64,000 nucleotides of DNA from Candidatus Nanopelagicaceae bacterium. Its GTDB lineage: Bacteria; Actinomycetota; Actinomycetes; Nanopelagicales; Nanopelagicaceae. The stretch covers positions 37,470-101,469 of the forward strand of contig CANGLK010000001.1 of NCBI GenBank assembly GCA_947454735.1, read 5' to 3'. The position numbers and the translations under genes were made by a program. The notes beneath the pieces were generated by a model. The model ran no database searches, was not told the origin of the DNA, and saw nothing but the letters and a program-made list of their open reading frames with translations. Shown in pieces: positions 1-10,349 of this stretch. Numbering within the stretch: the first letter of the stretch is position 1; every line of letters begins with the position of its first letter.

Positions 1-3000
1 CAACAACACCCGCAGATCCTTGTCGTCCAACTCCAGATGTACTAGATCCGTTGTAAGCGACAGATCCACCCCAGCCATTGTTTGCAGTTGTTGTTCCAGT
101 AATTGCTGACCAGGTCGTATAAGAATTGTTATAGCCGCCTCGCCCGTATTCGATTGAAGCGATTGAATCGACATAACCAGAACCAGGGCTTCCTTGGCTT
201 CCATTCCCACATGTACCAAGTACAGCGGCACCACGCGCGCCGCCACCTGCGCCACCCCAACCCCATGTGCCGAGGCCACCGTTATATCCAGAGGAAACTG
301 TTCCGCCTGCAGCACCGTTATCGGTACAGACACCCGCAATTCCACCGCCACCGCCACCGGTTGCAATAGATGCATCTCCTGCTCCAGAGCCTGCACCTAC
401 ATACCCAAAACTTCCACCGCCTCCACCACCCATCGCAGTGAGAGTTGATTGAGATGAAATTACAACAACCGAGGATCCTCCATTACGTATCGATGCATCA
501 TTTGCAATCGAAGATGCATAAATACCACCGGTTCCGACCTTTACGGAGACTGTGGTCCCAGGAAGATAAGTCTGATTGCCACTGAAATTAACTCCACCGC
601 CGCCACCTGCACCACCCGGACTACTGGTGTCAGAGACAGATTTTCCAGCACCACCTCCGCCACCAACGACAATCGTCGTCGCCGACGAAAGGTTTGATGG
701 AACTTTCCATCCGCCAGTCTGTGTGATGTAAGTCCGCGGAAAAGTTAAAGTCGTATAAGGGCCAGAGGTAGTTGTGACCTTGACATCTGTAAATGAATTT
801 GTACCGGCAAGAACCAAATCCGAACGCGATGGCCCAGATTGGGCAAGATTGGGAACATTAAATGTGCTCGTTCCTGTTCCGCGATTAAAATCCCAATAGA
901 ACTGCAGCTGTGGACTTGTTGCATCGTTCGAGTGAATATCGGCAAGGATTTGAGAGGCAGTACGCGCCACTTTCCAGATTTTTTCTTCATCTATCTGCCC
1001 ATACATTCGCTCATATGTGTCCAAGCGAGTTCCGATATAGGTCCATTGATTGTTTTGATCATAAAGAACATCGGCTGCGGAATAAGTGACAGTACCCGAG
1101 CGATATGGATTGCCGGACTTTGTCCAGGCCCACTGCCCATCCACATAGAGATCGAAGGAGTCTGCAGTGTTGGCTATCCCTCGCTTCACAACTGTGTAGT
1201 TATGCCACTCATTAATCGGAGCTTTGATTCCAGTATCTATATATTCCCATGCCGAACTTGAGCCATACATGGCATACCAGATCGTGCCATTGTGAACGCT
1301 AAGCAAGAGGGTATTTTCTCGCGCAAAGAATCCACACCAAACGCCGTTGATGACGGCACAGGTGCTGGCAGGTTTCACCCAAGCTCCGACTGTGAATGTG
1401 TCATTCATTCTCTCGCCATAGCCATACTGGGTGTACATATATTGATTGCCATCAAATGTGGCCGCGGTATCAGTCTCTGCATTCTGACTATCTGTTTCAA
1501 GTGATAAGCCATAAATCTTTGCGAGATAGATCTCCATAGAGCGAATCTCGCCAGCTGAAAGAACGCGGTTGAATGCAATGAGGTCTAAGAACTGCCAACT
1601 AGATTCTTCATTCGCGTATGCATTGATTCCAAGCCCTGTCGGCCCAGTTGTTGAGTTATAAATTTGGGAGGCGTTAACGTTGTATGAAACATCTCGCCCA
1701 TTAGCCCGATACATCTTTACTTGATCGGTTGAAAGGAGCCACTTGTAATCCGCGCTGACCTGCGGAGTCATCCAATCATTTACGTGGTAAGCGGCTTTAT
1801 ACCTATCCGATGCATAATGACCAGATAGCCAGTTGTTGCTGGCCGTTATGATGCGTCGCTGAGTTCCGCCAGTTGCATAACGTGCGATATGGAAAATCGT
1901 ATACGTCGGAATATTGGTTGAGACAAAGGTTGCCTTAGCTCCCGTATCACCGGCAGCAGAAAGGTTTGTCTTGGTGGAGCCAGTGGCATTAACGCCATCG
2001 GTCGTTCCAGTAGTCGTGATACTCGGTGAACCAGTGACTGCGCCGGCTGTATAGGTTCCCGATGAATCGACCCAACCTTTTCGATTTGAATCTAAAACTT
2101 GAAGTTCATTTGGAGTCCAACGACCTGCAACAGAAGCAGCAAGTGCGGATGGGAATGAATCTGCCGCATTGGTTGCATAACGGATGAGGATTACACCTGA
2201 TCCACCTTTGCCACCTGAAACTCTGTACCCAGTACCGACTGCTGTACCTCCGCCGCCGCCGCCGCCGGATGCAGCTACTCCATTACTTCCAGGTGAATTC
2301 ACTCCGCCCGAAGATTCGGTCGCACCCGCTCCACCGCCATCTGATGCCGTTCCGCCGCTCATTGCCGAGGCTGATGAGTTTGTGAAAATTCCACCACCGC
2401 CGCCACCAGCGTATGTATTTTGTGTTCCATAAAAATAGTTGGAGACGCCACGTTTACCGGCACCGCCAACTGTGTTTACTGCAGTTGATGCAGTGCCACC
2501 CAAGCCACCGGCAAATGCACCCGATTGCGGCGTAGCAACGGTTCCTGGTGTTTGGCTAGGTCCGGAATTTCCTGTTGCACCTCCAAGTGCATAGAAAACG
2601 TTTCCCGAGGATGTCACAACAGTTGTCGAATCCCCTGCAAAAGCCTTAGAGATGAAATTCCACGAAGTTCCTGCGCCTCCGTAACCAGCCTTTACTCGCA
2701 GTGATGTGTTTGGGGTGACCGGTACAGCCGATCGCGATAATGCCGCGCCGCCATTTCCACCTACGCCGCCATCGCCGGCTCCACCGCCACCGCCGCCGAC
2801 TAAGAAGAGATCTACGACAGAAACTGTTGCGGGCACAGACCAGGTGCAATCACCCGTGTTTGTAATTTTTACAACTGTATAGATATCGACTACTTGCGCG
2901 TCGGTTGCGCAATTACTAACCGCGTCATAATTAAAGACATAGGTGATAGCACCCGCTCCGTTTGGGGTGGTGCTTTGATTGGATACTGCTGATTGCGCAT

Positions 3001-3841
3001 TCGAAGCTACAAAATTCGCTCCCGGAGATCCACCAAATCCTTGACATTCGCTTCCAGTCGTTGGCTGAGGGCTCGCGCCTCCCACTCCACCGTTCCAACC
3101 GCCGCCGCCTCCGCCGCCGCCTCCGCCGTCAGCGTTACCGCAACCACCACCGTATGTTCCAGCCCCGCCAAGAGCTAAGGTTGTGTAGTTGTAGGGAGTT
3201 GCCGCCGGTTGTGCCCCTGGACCAGATCCTCCGGCACCGCCGCCTGCCCCTGCAGCAATAAGTGCAACATCTTCATTAATGGCAACCATTGAACCGGCAC
3301 CGCCACCTCCACCGCTACCGGATGTTCCGGTACTTCCAGCGTTTCCACCTTTTCCTCCACTGATAGTGATAAGACTCGAGTAGACCCCATTAAATTTAAA
3401 TGCTGGTGTTAGTGAATTATTTGTCTGCGTTTCAATGGATGTCTGTCCTGCTATTCCGCCACCGCTGTTTTGAGCATCATTTGCACCGTTACCACCTGCG
3501 GAACCTGGAAAGAAGGTAATTCGATCACCGGGAGAAACGCTAAAAGTTCCACTTGCGAAACCGACATTTGAACCCGCCAATCCAAGGCTGCTGGCATCTT
3601 TTCCTCCACTACCACCTGCGCCACCACGAGCGGTTAACGTTACGGAAGAGACGCCTGCTGGAACCACAACGTCAGAACCGCGTGTGGCACTTGTATATGT
3701 AACTTCGACCGCCTCAGCCTTTTGAGAAAGCGCCTTGGGAATAAGAACTGGCGCTGCAATGCTTTGCACCAATGTGAGGGCGAGAATTGTGACGAGGGAT
3801 CTGGCGATACGCCGAGAGTTCAGCACGCGCGACATCTGCAC
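1..3841 (-). CDS. Giant secreted glycine-rich / LamG-like protein, C-terminus beyond the window
   Basis: Reading the minus strand from a GTG at 3841 (or ATG at 3835) gives one frame with no stop seen down to base 1, about 1280 residues. A signal peptide with an RRIARS basic stretch and a hydrophobic core (about residues 1-45) is followed by two glycine-rich blocks, each opening with a 'VPAxVS' type strand and a run of Gly. Two LamG/concanavalin-like regions follow; the second holds FTVGAWVKP and LYVDGQW motifs. A third glycine-rich block starts with GGWKVPSNLSS and runs into the window edge. GTG 3841 is preferred because GGGAG lies 6 nt upstream; ATG 3835 would be 12 nt away. It is a paralogue of the next gene and shares module order. 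Likely an exported cell-surface or adhesive protein; function unknown. The glycine-rich modules resemble bacterial Gly_rich (ALK/LTK-type or phage-adhesin-type) domains, which is inference. Confidence 0.85.
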   Translation of the reverse strand, partial: MQMSRVLNSRRIARSLVTILALTLVQSIAAPVLIPKALSQKAEAVEVTYTSATRGSDVVVPAGVSSVTLTARGGAGGSGGKDASSLGLAGSNVGFASGTFSVSPGDRITFFPGSAGGNGANDAQNSGGGIAGQTSIETQTNNSLTPAFKFNGVYSSLITISGGKGGNAGSTGTSGSGGGGGAGSMVAINEDVALIAAGAGGGAGGSGPGAQPAATPYNYTTLALGGAGTYGGGCGNADGGGGGGGGGGWNGGVGGASPQPTTGSECQGFGGSPGANFVASNAQSAVSNQSTTPNGAGAITYVFNYDAVSNCATDAQVVDIYTVVKITNTGDCTWSVPATVSVVDLFLVGGGGGGAGDGGVGGNGGAALSRSAVPVTPNTSLRVKAGYGGAGTSWNFISKAFAGDSTTVVTSSGNVFYALGGATGNSGPSQTPGTVATPQSGAFAGGLGGTASTAVNTVGGAGKRGVSNYFYGTQNTYAGGGGGGIFTNSSASAMSGGTASDGGGAGATESSGGVNSPGSNGVAASGGGGGGGTAVGTGYRVSGGKGGSGVILIRYATNAADSFPSALAASVAGRWTPNELQVLDSNRKGWVDSSGTYTAGAVTGSPSITTTGTTDGVNATGSTKTNLSAAGDTGAKATFVSTNIPTYTIFHIARYATGGTQRRIITASNNWLSGHYASDRYKAAYHVNDWMTPQVSADYKWLLSTDQVKMYRANGRDVSYNVNASQIYNSTTGPTGLGINAYANEESSWQFLDLIAFNRVLSAGEIRSMEIYLAKIYGLSLETDSQNAETDTAATFDGNQYMYTQYGYGERMNDTFTVGAWVKPASTCAVINGVWCGFFARENTLLLSVHNGTIWYAMYGSSSAWEYIDTGIKAPINEWHNYTVVKRGIANTADSFDLYVDGQWAWTKSGNPYRSGTVTYSAADVLYDQNNQWTYIGTRLDTYERMYGQIDEEKIWKVARTASQILADIHSNDATSPQLQFYWDFNRGTGTSTFNVPNLAQSGPSRSDLVLAGTNSFTDVKVTTTSGPYTTLTFPRTYITQTGGWKVPSNLSSATTIVVGGGGGAGKSVSDTSSPGGAGGGGGVNFSGNQTYLPGTTVSVKVGTGGIYASSIANDASIRNGGSSVVVISSQSTLTAMGGGGGGSFGYVGAGSGAGDASIATGGGGGGIAGVCTDNGAAGGTVSSGYNGGLGTWGWGGAGGGARGAAVLGTCGNGSQGSPGSGYVDSIASIEYGRGGYNNSYTTWSAITGTTTANNGWGGSVAYNGSSTSGVGRQGSAGVV

Positions 3842-3874
3842 ACTTAACTCCCTCGCCTTTGATATTAGGCTCGC

Positions 3875-3903
3875 ATTCTAGGAGATGGGGTGACCCCAGC
3901 CAA
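3875..3903 (-). promoter_or_regulatory. Promoter of the first giant surface protein gene
   Basis: On the minus strand TTGGCT (3898-3903) and TAGAAT (3875-3880) are separated by exactly 17 bp. The predicted start near 3868 gives a leader of about 27 nt carrying GGGAG. The spacer holds the palindrome GGGGTCACCCC, a possible operator. Both hexamers are read directly; activity is inferred. Confidence 0.55.
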
Positions 3904-3942
3904 GCCAAAGGCAGTCACTTGAGAAGGCCTGAAAAGCAGCGA

Positions 3943-6900
3943 TTAAGGCGCCATTGTCAGCGGCAGCTCTGAAACGGCTATTCCATTGGGCGTAATGACC
4001 ATTACCTTGCCGGTCGTAGCACCCACTGGAACTGTGACTGTGATCTGAGAGTTGCCACCGTTGATCGTGAAGCCGCTCGCCACAACATTGCGCCAGAATT
4101 TCACGGTGATCGATGCAATATCAGCTTGATTGAAGCCGGCGCCGTTGATGAGAATCTGCGTGGTGCCGGCCGTTGCGGTGTAGGTAGAGAGAGATGTGAT
4201 CGTTGGAGCTACATTGGCATCGACAGTAATTGAGGTGGCGCCACCTAAAGCAACGGTACTTCCACCAGATGGCGCAGGCGCCGGTTGGTTAGCTACAAAG
4301 AGCAGGAAGTAAAGGGTCGAGTTTGCTGTAGCCGTCTCGTAATTTCGATCTTGAGCTTTTGTGGCATAAAGCTGACAGGTGCCAACAGTTGTAGAGGTAA
4401 CCGTGTCGCCCGAAATCGTGCAACCAGATGCTGTTCCTGCTGTAACTGTTTCGGTGAGTGCACCTGTTCCGGAACCACCAAAGATCATGACTTTATAAGG
4501 AACTCCGAAAGTTGCACCGTACTGCGCGATAACTAGAGGTTGCTGCTGTGCGCGATTGATGAGCAGCGTACCGTCAGTGTAGATAACACCTTGATAATCA
4601 GAAAGCGAACCTGATGTTAAAGCAAGTGCAGATGCTTGGACCGTGTAGGTGCCTGCATCTGTTGGCGGCGTCGAGTATGTAACGATGCCAACTTGTGATT
4701 CGGAGAATGCACGAATAGGACGCATATAATTCTTTCCGCTTTCACTCTTTACCGTTGCACCGATACCCCAGCTAGAAGTGACAAGAGAACCGATGTAGCC
4801 GGTATCTGATGCCTGGAAAGAACCCCAATATCCCCACTTTGCAAGGTCATTTACTAATCCAAGCATTGTTCTCACACTGCTATCGGCCATTAAAGCTAAC
4901 TCGGTGTTGTTAGGTACATACCAATTTGTAAATCCACCGCCGCGGTATGCACGTGCGTTATAGATAGCGCCACCAGTACAAACATTTAACCTGGTGTCGT
5001 AGGTGTTGGAATATCCATATCCGAGACCGTTCCAAAATCCAGTAAATGTTGTTCCATCGATTGAAGGTGTTGCCTCGCACCACTTGGTTACGTTGCTTGC
5101 TTGGTTATCCGCTCCCCCAGACCAATTCGCGGGTGCCGCCTCTAAATAGCGTCCCCATGATTGCTGTGTGGCTGCGACATAGAAAACTTTTCCGCCACCA
5201 GGTCCGGTATCGCCAACAACACAGGTTCCACCTTGTGCGCAAGTAGCTCCGGATGCGCCGAGACCTACATAGTTAATTGTGACCGGACTTGCTCCCACTG
5301 AATTGGAAAGCGCAAGTCCTGTGACGGTAACTGTCGGCGAGACTGCAGCGGGATATCCAGTGTAGGTAAGTGGAGTGATTGCATTAACAGAGACCGTAAG
5401 GGTGTCTGCCTTACTGAGAGAGACGTTTACAGAAGTCGAAGTGGCAGATTCGTAATTGTTGCCTCGGGCTATGCGCGCAGTAAAGGAACATATTCCCGAA
5501 GATTTTATCGCCTGCAGATTTGCAGTGGAAACGGTACAAGAATCAGTACTGGTTGTTACATAGGTAACGCTTCCATCTCCCGAACCCGCACTAGGAGTTG
5601 AACTCAAAGCGCCAGTTGCTCCAAATTTAAGCGGTGAAGGTGAAACAGATGCAGAGATAGTTCGCGTCGCTCTATTAACAGTTAACGTGGAAGTTTCGTA
5701 GATGACCGCGGTATATGAATCTGAGTTAGTGATCACAGCCGAAGGGGCAATCAAATAACTGCCAGCATTACTTGGCTTTGTCGCAGATGGACCGTAAGAC
5801 GTCGATGAATTCTCTGTTCCCGAGTAAGTCCATGAGATTGAAGTGACGGTGTCACTATTTTGAAGACCTGAGATTGTGTATCCAGGTGTATAACTCAAAA
5901 CATTTCCGGTGTAAGTATCGCTCCGAGCGAGTGAAGTAACAGTGATCGTGTCAGCCTTACTCACCACGATTGCAATGCCATATTGAGTAGTTGCACCCTT
6001 TGTATCAGTGGCGGTCATCGTCTCGTAATAAGTACCGGGGCCAAGCGTTTTAGCCAGAGTCAGCGTTGCCTGATTAGCGGTTGCGCCGTTCCATGTAATA
6101 CCCGACCTGTTATTTGGGGTGAAGGTAAAGGTTTTATTGCCGGTTCCGGTTCCCGCAACAGCAGTGAAAGTATCAACGTGTGTTGCACCATATTTCTGAG
6201 CCGTATAACTTCCCGAAATTCCAATCCTCGGATTGATTGTTATATAGACCGCAGAGCTCGTATCAACTATCGAAAGTCCAACGGTATCTGAGTCGGTTAC
6301 AATCACTCGATACTGGTAACGATTTCCACTTGTTGTCGTCTCGAGTATTGGAGTTGAGTAAGTCTGAGTCGTAAATCCAGATCCTGTCGAAATGTTGACC
6401 CACGTTGTTCCCGTATCACTCGATGATTGCCAACGATAGCTACGTGTCAACGGTGAGATCGGATCGGCAGAGACCGTAATGGTGTCGATTAACCCAGCAG
6501 TTGTTGTGTCAGATGTTGGCTGAGTAAATATTGGCTTGCTTGCCGTGATCCATCGGACCACAACAACACCTGATCCACCGAATCCACCTATCGCTCCCGA
6601 TGTAGATCCGCCACCGCCGCCACCGCCAGTATTTGCTCCACCAAATTTTCCTGCCTGAGAGTTTGTAATTCCGCCTGCGCCACCGCCGCCATTTCCGCCT
6701 GCACCGCCGCCGGTAGAGGCCGCCCATCCGCCACCGCCACCGCCACCGCCAAAAGTTTGAGAAGGTGTCGTTACATCGGATGAAATACCAGCACCGCCTG
6801 CCGTGCCCGAAGAGGTGTTGCTTGGCGCACCTGCTCCACCTGCGCCACTTGTGCCGCTTGCCGTTGTTATCGCCGTTCCACCTGCCTGGCTTGTCGAGTA

Positions 6901-9183
6901 ATTACCCCCAGGATTTCCACCTTGCACAGTCGTAGTAGCAAATTTGGAATTTCCACCAACTGTAGCCGCACCGCCGGTCGAACTAGCGCCAACTCCACCG
7001 ACGCCCACTATGACTGCTTGAACTCCACTTAAAACTAGTCGGCCTTGTGTTAAGACGCCACCTCCGGATCCGCCGCCTCCCGAGTTATACCCACCACCGC
7101 CTCCGCCACCAACTATTAGGGCCGAGAGCGAGTTAACCGTGGAAGGAATTCTCCAACCCCCATTTGCCGTGATGTAAGTGCGGTAAAAGGTGCGAGTTGC
7201 ATATGGATCAATGTTTGAAAGTGATGAAACCACATCAGCATCCCAGATTGTTGAATCAGTAATAGTCAGGTCGCTTGCTATACCGGCTCCTGGTACTTGG
7301 TTGTATGTTGTCGTACCGGTTCCTTCATTAAAATTCCAATAATTTAGGAGCCCTGCTGTTGAGGTTTCGTTGGAATTCATATCTGCCGATACGCTTGCCG
7401 AACGGTCTGTATTCCAAATTCGAACTTCATCTAGAGAGCCCACGAGAGCTTGATAATTATTTGAACGCACTCCCAGATAAAGCGGGTTTGAGTTCGCTGC
7501 CTGAGTTGCTGGGCTGCAAGAAGAATCAATCGTGGAGCGAAGTTGACCATTAATATAGATTTTGACATTGACGCCGTTTCGAACCAGTGCAACGTGCGAC
7601 CATCTACCTGAAGTCACTTGTGTATCAGCCGGAAATTTTCCACCACCACCATCACAGTAGGCGCTTCCGCTGCCTATGTAATAGATAATCTTTCCGCTAT
7701 AAATCTGAATTAAATATGAGTTCTCAACGGCCGCAATAGTGCATGGCGCCGCTAAATCACATGTCGATGATGGCTTGACCCAAGCCTCTATAGTCATAGT
7801 TGAAACTGTGCCAGGAATAATTGTGGTGGAATTGGATGCACTTACATACTTAGTTCCGGTTGTAGTAAGTGCCGTATCAGTATCTCCCAATAAGTAGGGC
7901 GCCGTTACTGTGAGAGTTGCAGCTGAAGAATTTGAAGTTGAAACCAAGGTGCCGGCGGCATCCGTAACCACATATCGATATTGGTTCCCATTCATATCTC
8001 GCGTAAACGTTGGAGTTGTATAAGAATCCGCGTTTGAACTAGGAATATCTGTCCACGATCCACCTGGAACGAGTACCTGCCATTTCTTTGTGCGAGTAGC
8101 GCCAGAAATAGTTCCTAAAGTTGCTGCGGTGAATGTTGTCGTTGATCCGATAATTCCGGTTGCATTTGAAGGATTCGATGTAATTGAGATTACTGGGATG
8201 TACTTAATATAGACAACGCCATCACCACCCCGACCACCTGCTGTTCTTGCATTGGTTCCATTGATACCACCATCGTTACAGGCAGCTCCCGCTCCACCGC
8301 CGCCACCCAAGCCATTTGTGCCAGGCTGACCAAGGTCCGAACCAACGTTGACAGTGTGGCGCGCTCCTCTTCCACCACCACCTGCACCTCCTGCCAAACC
8401 GCCGAAGGTCGGATCACCGACGTTGTTGGTGCAAATACCACCGCCGCCACCGCCGGCGAAAGTGATAGAGGTTCCGGTGAATGAGGAGGTGACGCCATCG
8501 AATCCGATACCACCAAATCCTGTTGTATAGCCCGCAGTTTGGCTTGAGTTTGTTCCACCGTAGCTGTAACTGGTTCCGCCTGTAAGTGCGGTTCCGCTAG
8601 TGCCGCCAGAGCCACGAGCGGCATTGTTCGATGCAGATTGCCAACCAACTCCACCTGCACCACCACCTGCGCTATATGTTGTGCCATTGATAACAAATGA
8701 GGTTGTATTTCCAGAATAACTTCCGGTACCCGCAGTCCAAGAACCTCCCGCGCCACCAAGTCCAACAGTTGCAGTTCCGCTCACACCTCCTGCTACAGAG
8801 ACTCCCGTTGCTTGGCGAACTTCACCGCCACCGCCACCGCCACCGCCATCGGTTCCGCCACCGCCACCGCCACCAACTACAAGAATGTCGATCGCAGTTA
8901 CTCCGGTTGGGACAGTCCAAGTAGTTCCGGTGTTGAATTTCATCAGGCAGAAAGTATTCACTTCAAAAGTTGCAGTCACATAAGTAGTTTCGCCGACTGC
9001 TGATGCACATGTTCCACTTGACGTTGAAGAACCGACATTTCCCGCCGCTGCGTAGGCGGTAGGGAATTGCGAAGGCAGCGCTACCTGCAAGAGAGCAAGA
9101 GTGAGGATTGTTGCGAGAGAACGAGATATACGCTTGCGGGATAGATGGCCCGCGACAGATACTTTCATTCTCTTAAAACTCAT
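3943..9183 (-). CDS. Giant secreted glycine-rich / LamG / MBG / IPT surface protein
   Basis: 1746 residues. Visible order: signal peptide (about 1-46, ending AYAAAG); glycine-rich block 1 (about 85-330) opening WTVPTGVTAIDILVV then long Gly runs; Ig-like domain (about 333-428, 'SWTDIP...YRYVVTDAAG'); LamG-like domain (about 430-640, MTIEAWVKP, VKIYINGQL, GSLDEVRIWN); glycine-rich block 2 (about 665-880); a second Ig-like domain; several MBG-like repeats (ADTITVTSL, ADTLTVSVN); a DUF1566/Lcl-C-like segment (GDTGPGGGKVFYV to NYMRPIRAFSESQ, about 1275-1440) inserted in an MBG repeat; a Cys-containing beta domain; and an IPT/TIG-like end (about 1625-1746). No LPXTG or C-terminal membrane anchor is seen. 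Probably exported and cell-associated through its beta domains. The size is extreme for such a compact genome. Role (adhesion, aggregation, phage or predator defence) is not determinable from sequence. Confidence 0.9.
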   Translation of the reverse strand: MSFKRMKVSVAGHLSRKRISRSLATILTLALLQVALPSQFPTAYAAAGNVGSSTSSGTCASAVGETTYVTATFEVNTFCLMKFNTGTTWTVPTGVTAIDILVVGGGGGGGTDGGGGGGGGEVRQATGVSVAGGVSGTATVGLGGAGGSWTAGTGSYSGNTTSFVINGTTYSAGGGAGGVGWQSASNNAARGSGGTSGTALTGGTSYSYGGTNSSQTAGYTTGFGGIGFDGVTSSFTGTSITFAGGGGGGICTNNVGDPTFGGLAGGAGGGGRGARHTVNVGSDLGQPGTNGLGGGGGAGAACNDGGINGTNARTAGGRGGDGVVYIKYIPVISITSNPSNATGIIGSTTTFTAATLGTISGATRTKKWQVLVPGGSWTDIPSSNADSYTTPTFTRDMNGNQYRYVVTDAAGTLVSTSNSSAATLTVTAPYLLGDTDTALTTTGTKYVSASNSTTIIPGTVSTMTIEAWVKPSSTCDLAAPCTIAAVENSYLIQIYSGKIIYYIGSGSAYCDGGGGKFPADTQVTSGRWSHVALVRNGVNVKIYINGQLRSTIDSSCSPATQAANSNPLYLGVRSNNYQALVGSLDEVRIWNTDRSASVSADMNSNETSTAGLLNYWNFNEGTGTTTYNQVPGAGIASDLTITDSTIWDADVVSSLSNIDPYATRTFYRTYITANGGWRIPSTVNSLSALIVGGGGGGGYNSGGGGSGGGVLTQGRLVLSGVQAVIVGVGGVGASSTGGAATVGGNSKFATTTVQGGNPGGNYSTSQAGGTAITTASGTSGAGGAGAPSNTSSGTAGGAGISSDVTTPSQTFGGGGGGGGWAASTGGGAGGNGGGGAGGITNSQAGKFGGANTGGGGGGGSTSGAIGGFGGSGVVVVRWITASKPIFTQPTSDTTTAGLIDTITVSADPISPLTRSYRWQSSSDTGTTWVNISTGSGFTTQTYSTPILETTTSGNRYQYRVIVTDSDTVGLSIVDTSSAVYITINPRIGISGSYTAQKYGATHVDTFTAVAGTGTGNKTFTFTPNNRSGITWNGATANQATLTLAKTLGPGTYYETMTATDTKGATTQYGIAIVVSKADTITVTSLARSDTYTGNVLSYTPGYTISGLQNSDTVTSISWTYSGTENSSTSYGPSATKPSNAGSYLIAPSAVITNSDSYTAVIYETSTLTVNRATRTISASVSPSPLKFGATGALSSTPSAGSGDGSVTYVTTSTDSCTVSTANLQAIKSSGICSFTARIARGNNYESATSTSVNVSLSKADTLTVSVNAITPLTYTGYPAAVSPTVTVTGLALSNSVGASPVTINYVGLGASGATCAQGGTCVVGDTGPGGGKVFYVAATQQSWGRYLEAAPANWSGGADNQASNVTKWCEATPSIDGTTFTGFWNGLGYGYSNTYDTRLNVCTGGAIYNARAYRGGGFTNWYVPNNTELALMADSSVRTMLGLVNDLAKWGYWGSFQASDTGYIGSLVTSSWGIGATVKSESGKNYMRPIRAFSESQVGIVTYSTPPTDAGTYTVQASALALTSGSLSDYQGVIYTDGTLLINRAQQQPLVIAQYGATFGVPYKVMIFGGSGTGALTETVTAGTASGCTISGDTVTSTTVGTCQLYATKAQDRNYETATANSTLYFLLFVANQPAPAPSGGSTVALGGATSITVDANVAPTITSLSTYTATAGTTQILINGAGFNQADIASITVKFWRNVVASGFTINGGNSQITVTVPVGATTGKVMVITPNGIAVSELPLTMAP

Positions 9184-9192
9184 GATGGTGCA

Positions 9193-9221
9193 ATTTTAGG
9201 CGGTTGTTCTAGCTAAGGGAA
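9193..9221 (-). promoter_or_regulatory. Promoter of the second giant surface protein gene
   Basis: TAAAAT at 9193-9198 and TTCCCT at 9216-9221 are 17 bp apart on the minus strand. The expected start is about 3 nt before the ATG at 9183, and no Shine-Dalgarno is visible, so the message is leaderless or nearly so. Confidence 0.4.
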
Positions 9222-9227
9222 GTTTCA

Positions 9228-10349
9228 CTACTTCGCAGATTCGGTGGCTGCTAACTGGCCACAGGCGCCATCGATTTCACGGCCACGAGTATCGCGGACG
9301 GTGACAGGGACTCCATATGACTCTAGAACGCGGACGAATTCGGCCTCATCCTCACGGCGCGATGCGGTCCACTTCGATCCAGGAGTTGGATTCAGTGGAA
9401 TCAAGTTCACATGCGCTGCACGATTTTTGAGCATTCTACCCAAGAGATCTGCGCGCCAAGCCTGATCGTTGATGTCGCGGATTAGCGCATACTCGATTGA
9501 GTAACGGCGTCCGGTCTTCTTCTCATAAGCATCTGCTGCAGCGAGAATTTCGCGCACCGGGAAACGATTATTGATTGGAACTAGAGAATCACGGAGCTCG
9601 TCATCTGGTGTGTGGAGTGAGATTGCAAGGGTGCAGTTGATTCCCTCTTCCATCAACTTTTCTACGCCGTTGACTAAGCCAACAGTCGAAACAGTGACAG
9701 AGCGAGCCGAGATTCCAAGCCCATCTGGGTTGGCATCAACGATGTTATGAAGGGTGCGGATCACTGCGTTGTAGTTAGCAAGTGGCTCACCCATGCCCAT
9801 GAAGACAATATTTGAAAGTCGTGTTGGCCCGCCAGGAAGTTCACCGTTGGCACATGCGCGAGCCGCAGCAACAATTTGATCGGTAATCTCGGCAGCAGTC
9901 AGGTTTCGCTTGAGGCCACCTTGCCCGGTTGCACAGAATGGACAGTTCATTCCACATCCTGCTTGTGAAGAGATACAGACCGTTACGCGATCTGAGTAAC
10001 GCATCAAAACTGATTCGACGAGAGTGCCATCATGTAACTTCCACAAATCTTTACGAGTCATTCCACCATCAGTCGTGCGGGTCGTGACAATCTCCATAAG
10101 TTTTGGAGTAAGCGCATCAGCAATTGCTTGGCGTTGATCTGCAGGAATATCGGTCCATGTTGATGGATCGTTATTGAGATGTGAGAAGTAGTGTGTTGCA
10201 ACCTGGGCTGCACGGAAAGGCTGCAGGCCTAGCTCTTTAGCGAAGTTCTTACGATCTTCCGGCGAGAAATCAGCAAGATGCTTTGGTGCCTTCTTCTTCT
10301 GAACCGGTTCATCAAAGATTAATTTAAGTTCTTCATTGGTGCGGCTCAT
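9228..10349 (-). CDS. rlmN: RlmN, 23S rRNA A2503 / tRNA A37 C2-methyltransferase
   Basis: Radical-SAM enzyme that methylates C2 of A2503 in 23S rRNA, and A37 of some tRNAs in known members. The CxxxCxxC iron-sulfur motif is read as CGMNCPFC, followed by ATGQGG; the conserved C-terminal cysteine is in REIDGACGQ. The open frame extends further upstream, but ATG at 10349 ([10 protein letters not shown], 373 residues) is chosen because it overlaps the cdsA stop as ATGA, a normal coupled arrangement. Last gene of the rpsB-tsf-pyrH-frr-cdsA-rlmN run. Confidence 0.95.
   Translation of the reverse strand: MSRTNEELKLIFDEPVQKKKAPKHLADFSPEDRKNFAKELGLQPFRAAQVATHYFSHLNNDPSTWTDIPADQRQAIADALTPKLMEIVTTRTTDGGMTRKDLWKLHDGTLVESVLMRYSDRVTVCISSQAGCGMNCPFCATGQGGLKRNLTAAEITDQIVAAARACANGELPGGPTRLSNIVFMGMGEPLANYNAVIRTLHNIVDANPDGLGISARSVTVSTVGLVNGVEKLMEEGINCTLAISLHTPDDELRDSLVPINNRFPVREILAAADAYEKKTGRRYSIEYALIRDINDQAWRADLLGRMLKNRAAHVNLIPLNPTPGSKWTASRREDEAEFVRVLESYGVPVTVRDTRGREIDGACGQLAATESAK

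Noticed and set aside
1-3400. Direct repeats of GGN triplets resembling a repeat array or CRISPR
   Set aside because: No constant-length repeats with unique spacers; they are codons of glycine-rich modules.
8190-8765. 191-residue minus-strand frame inside the second giant gene
   Set aside because: Shadow frame of the Gly-rich coding sequence; Gly runs (GGN) read as Val/Ala/Leu/Glu-rich or Pro-rich proteins in other frames. The same explains many Pro-rich plus-strand frames in 1-9000.
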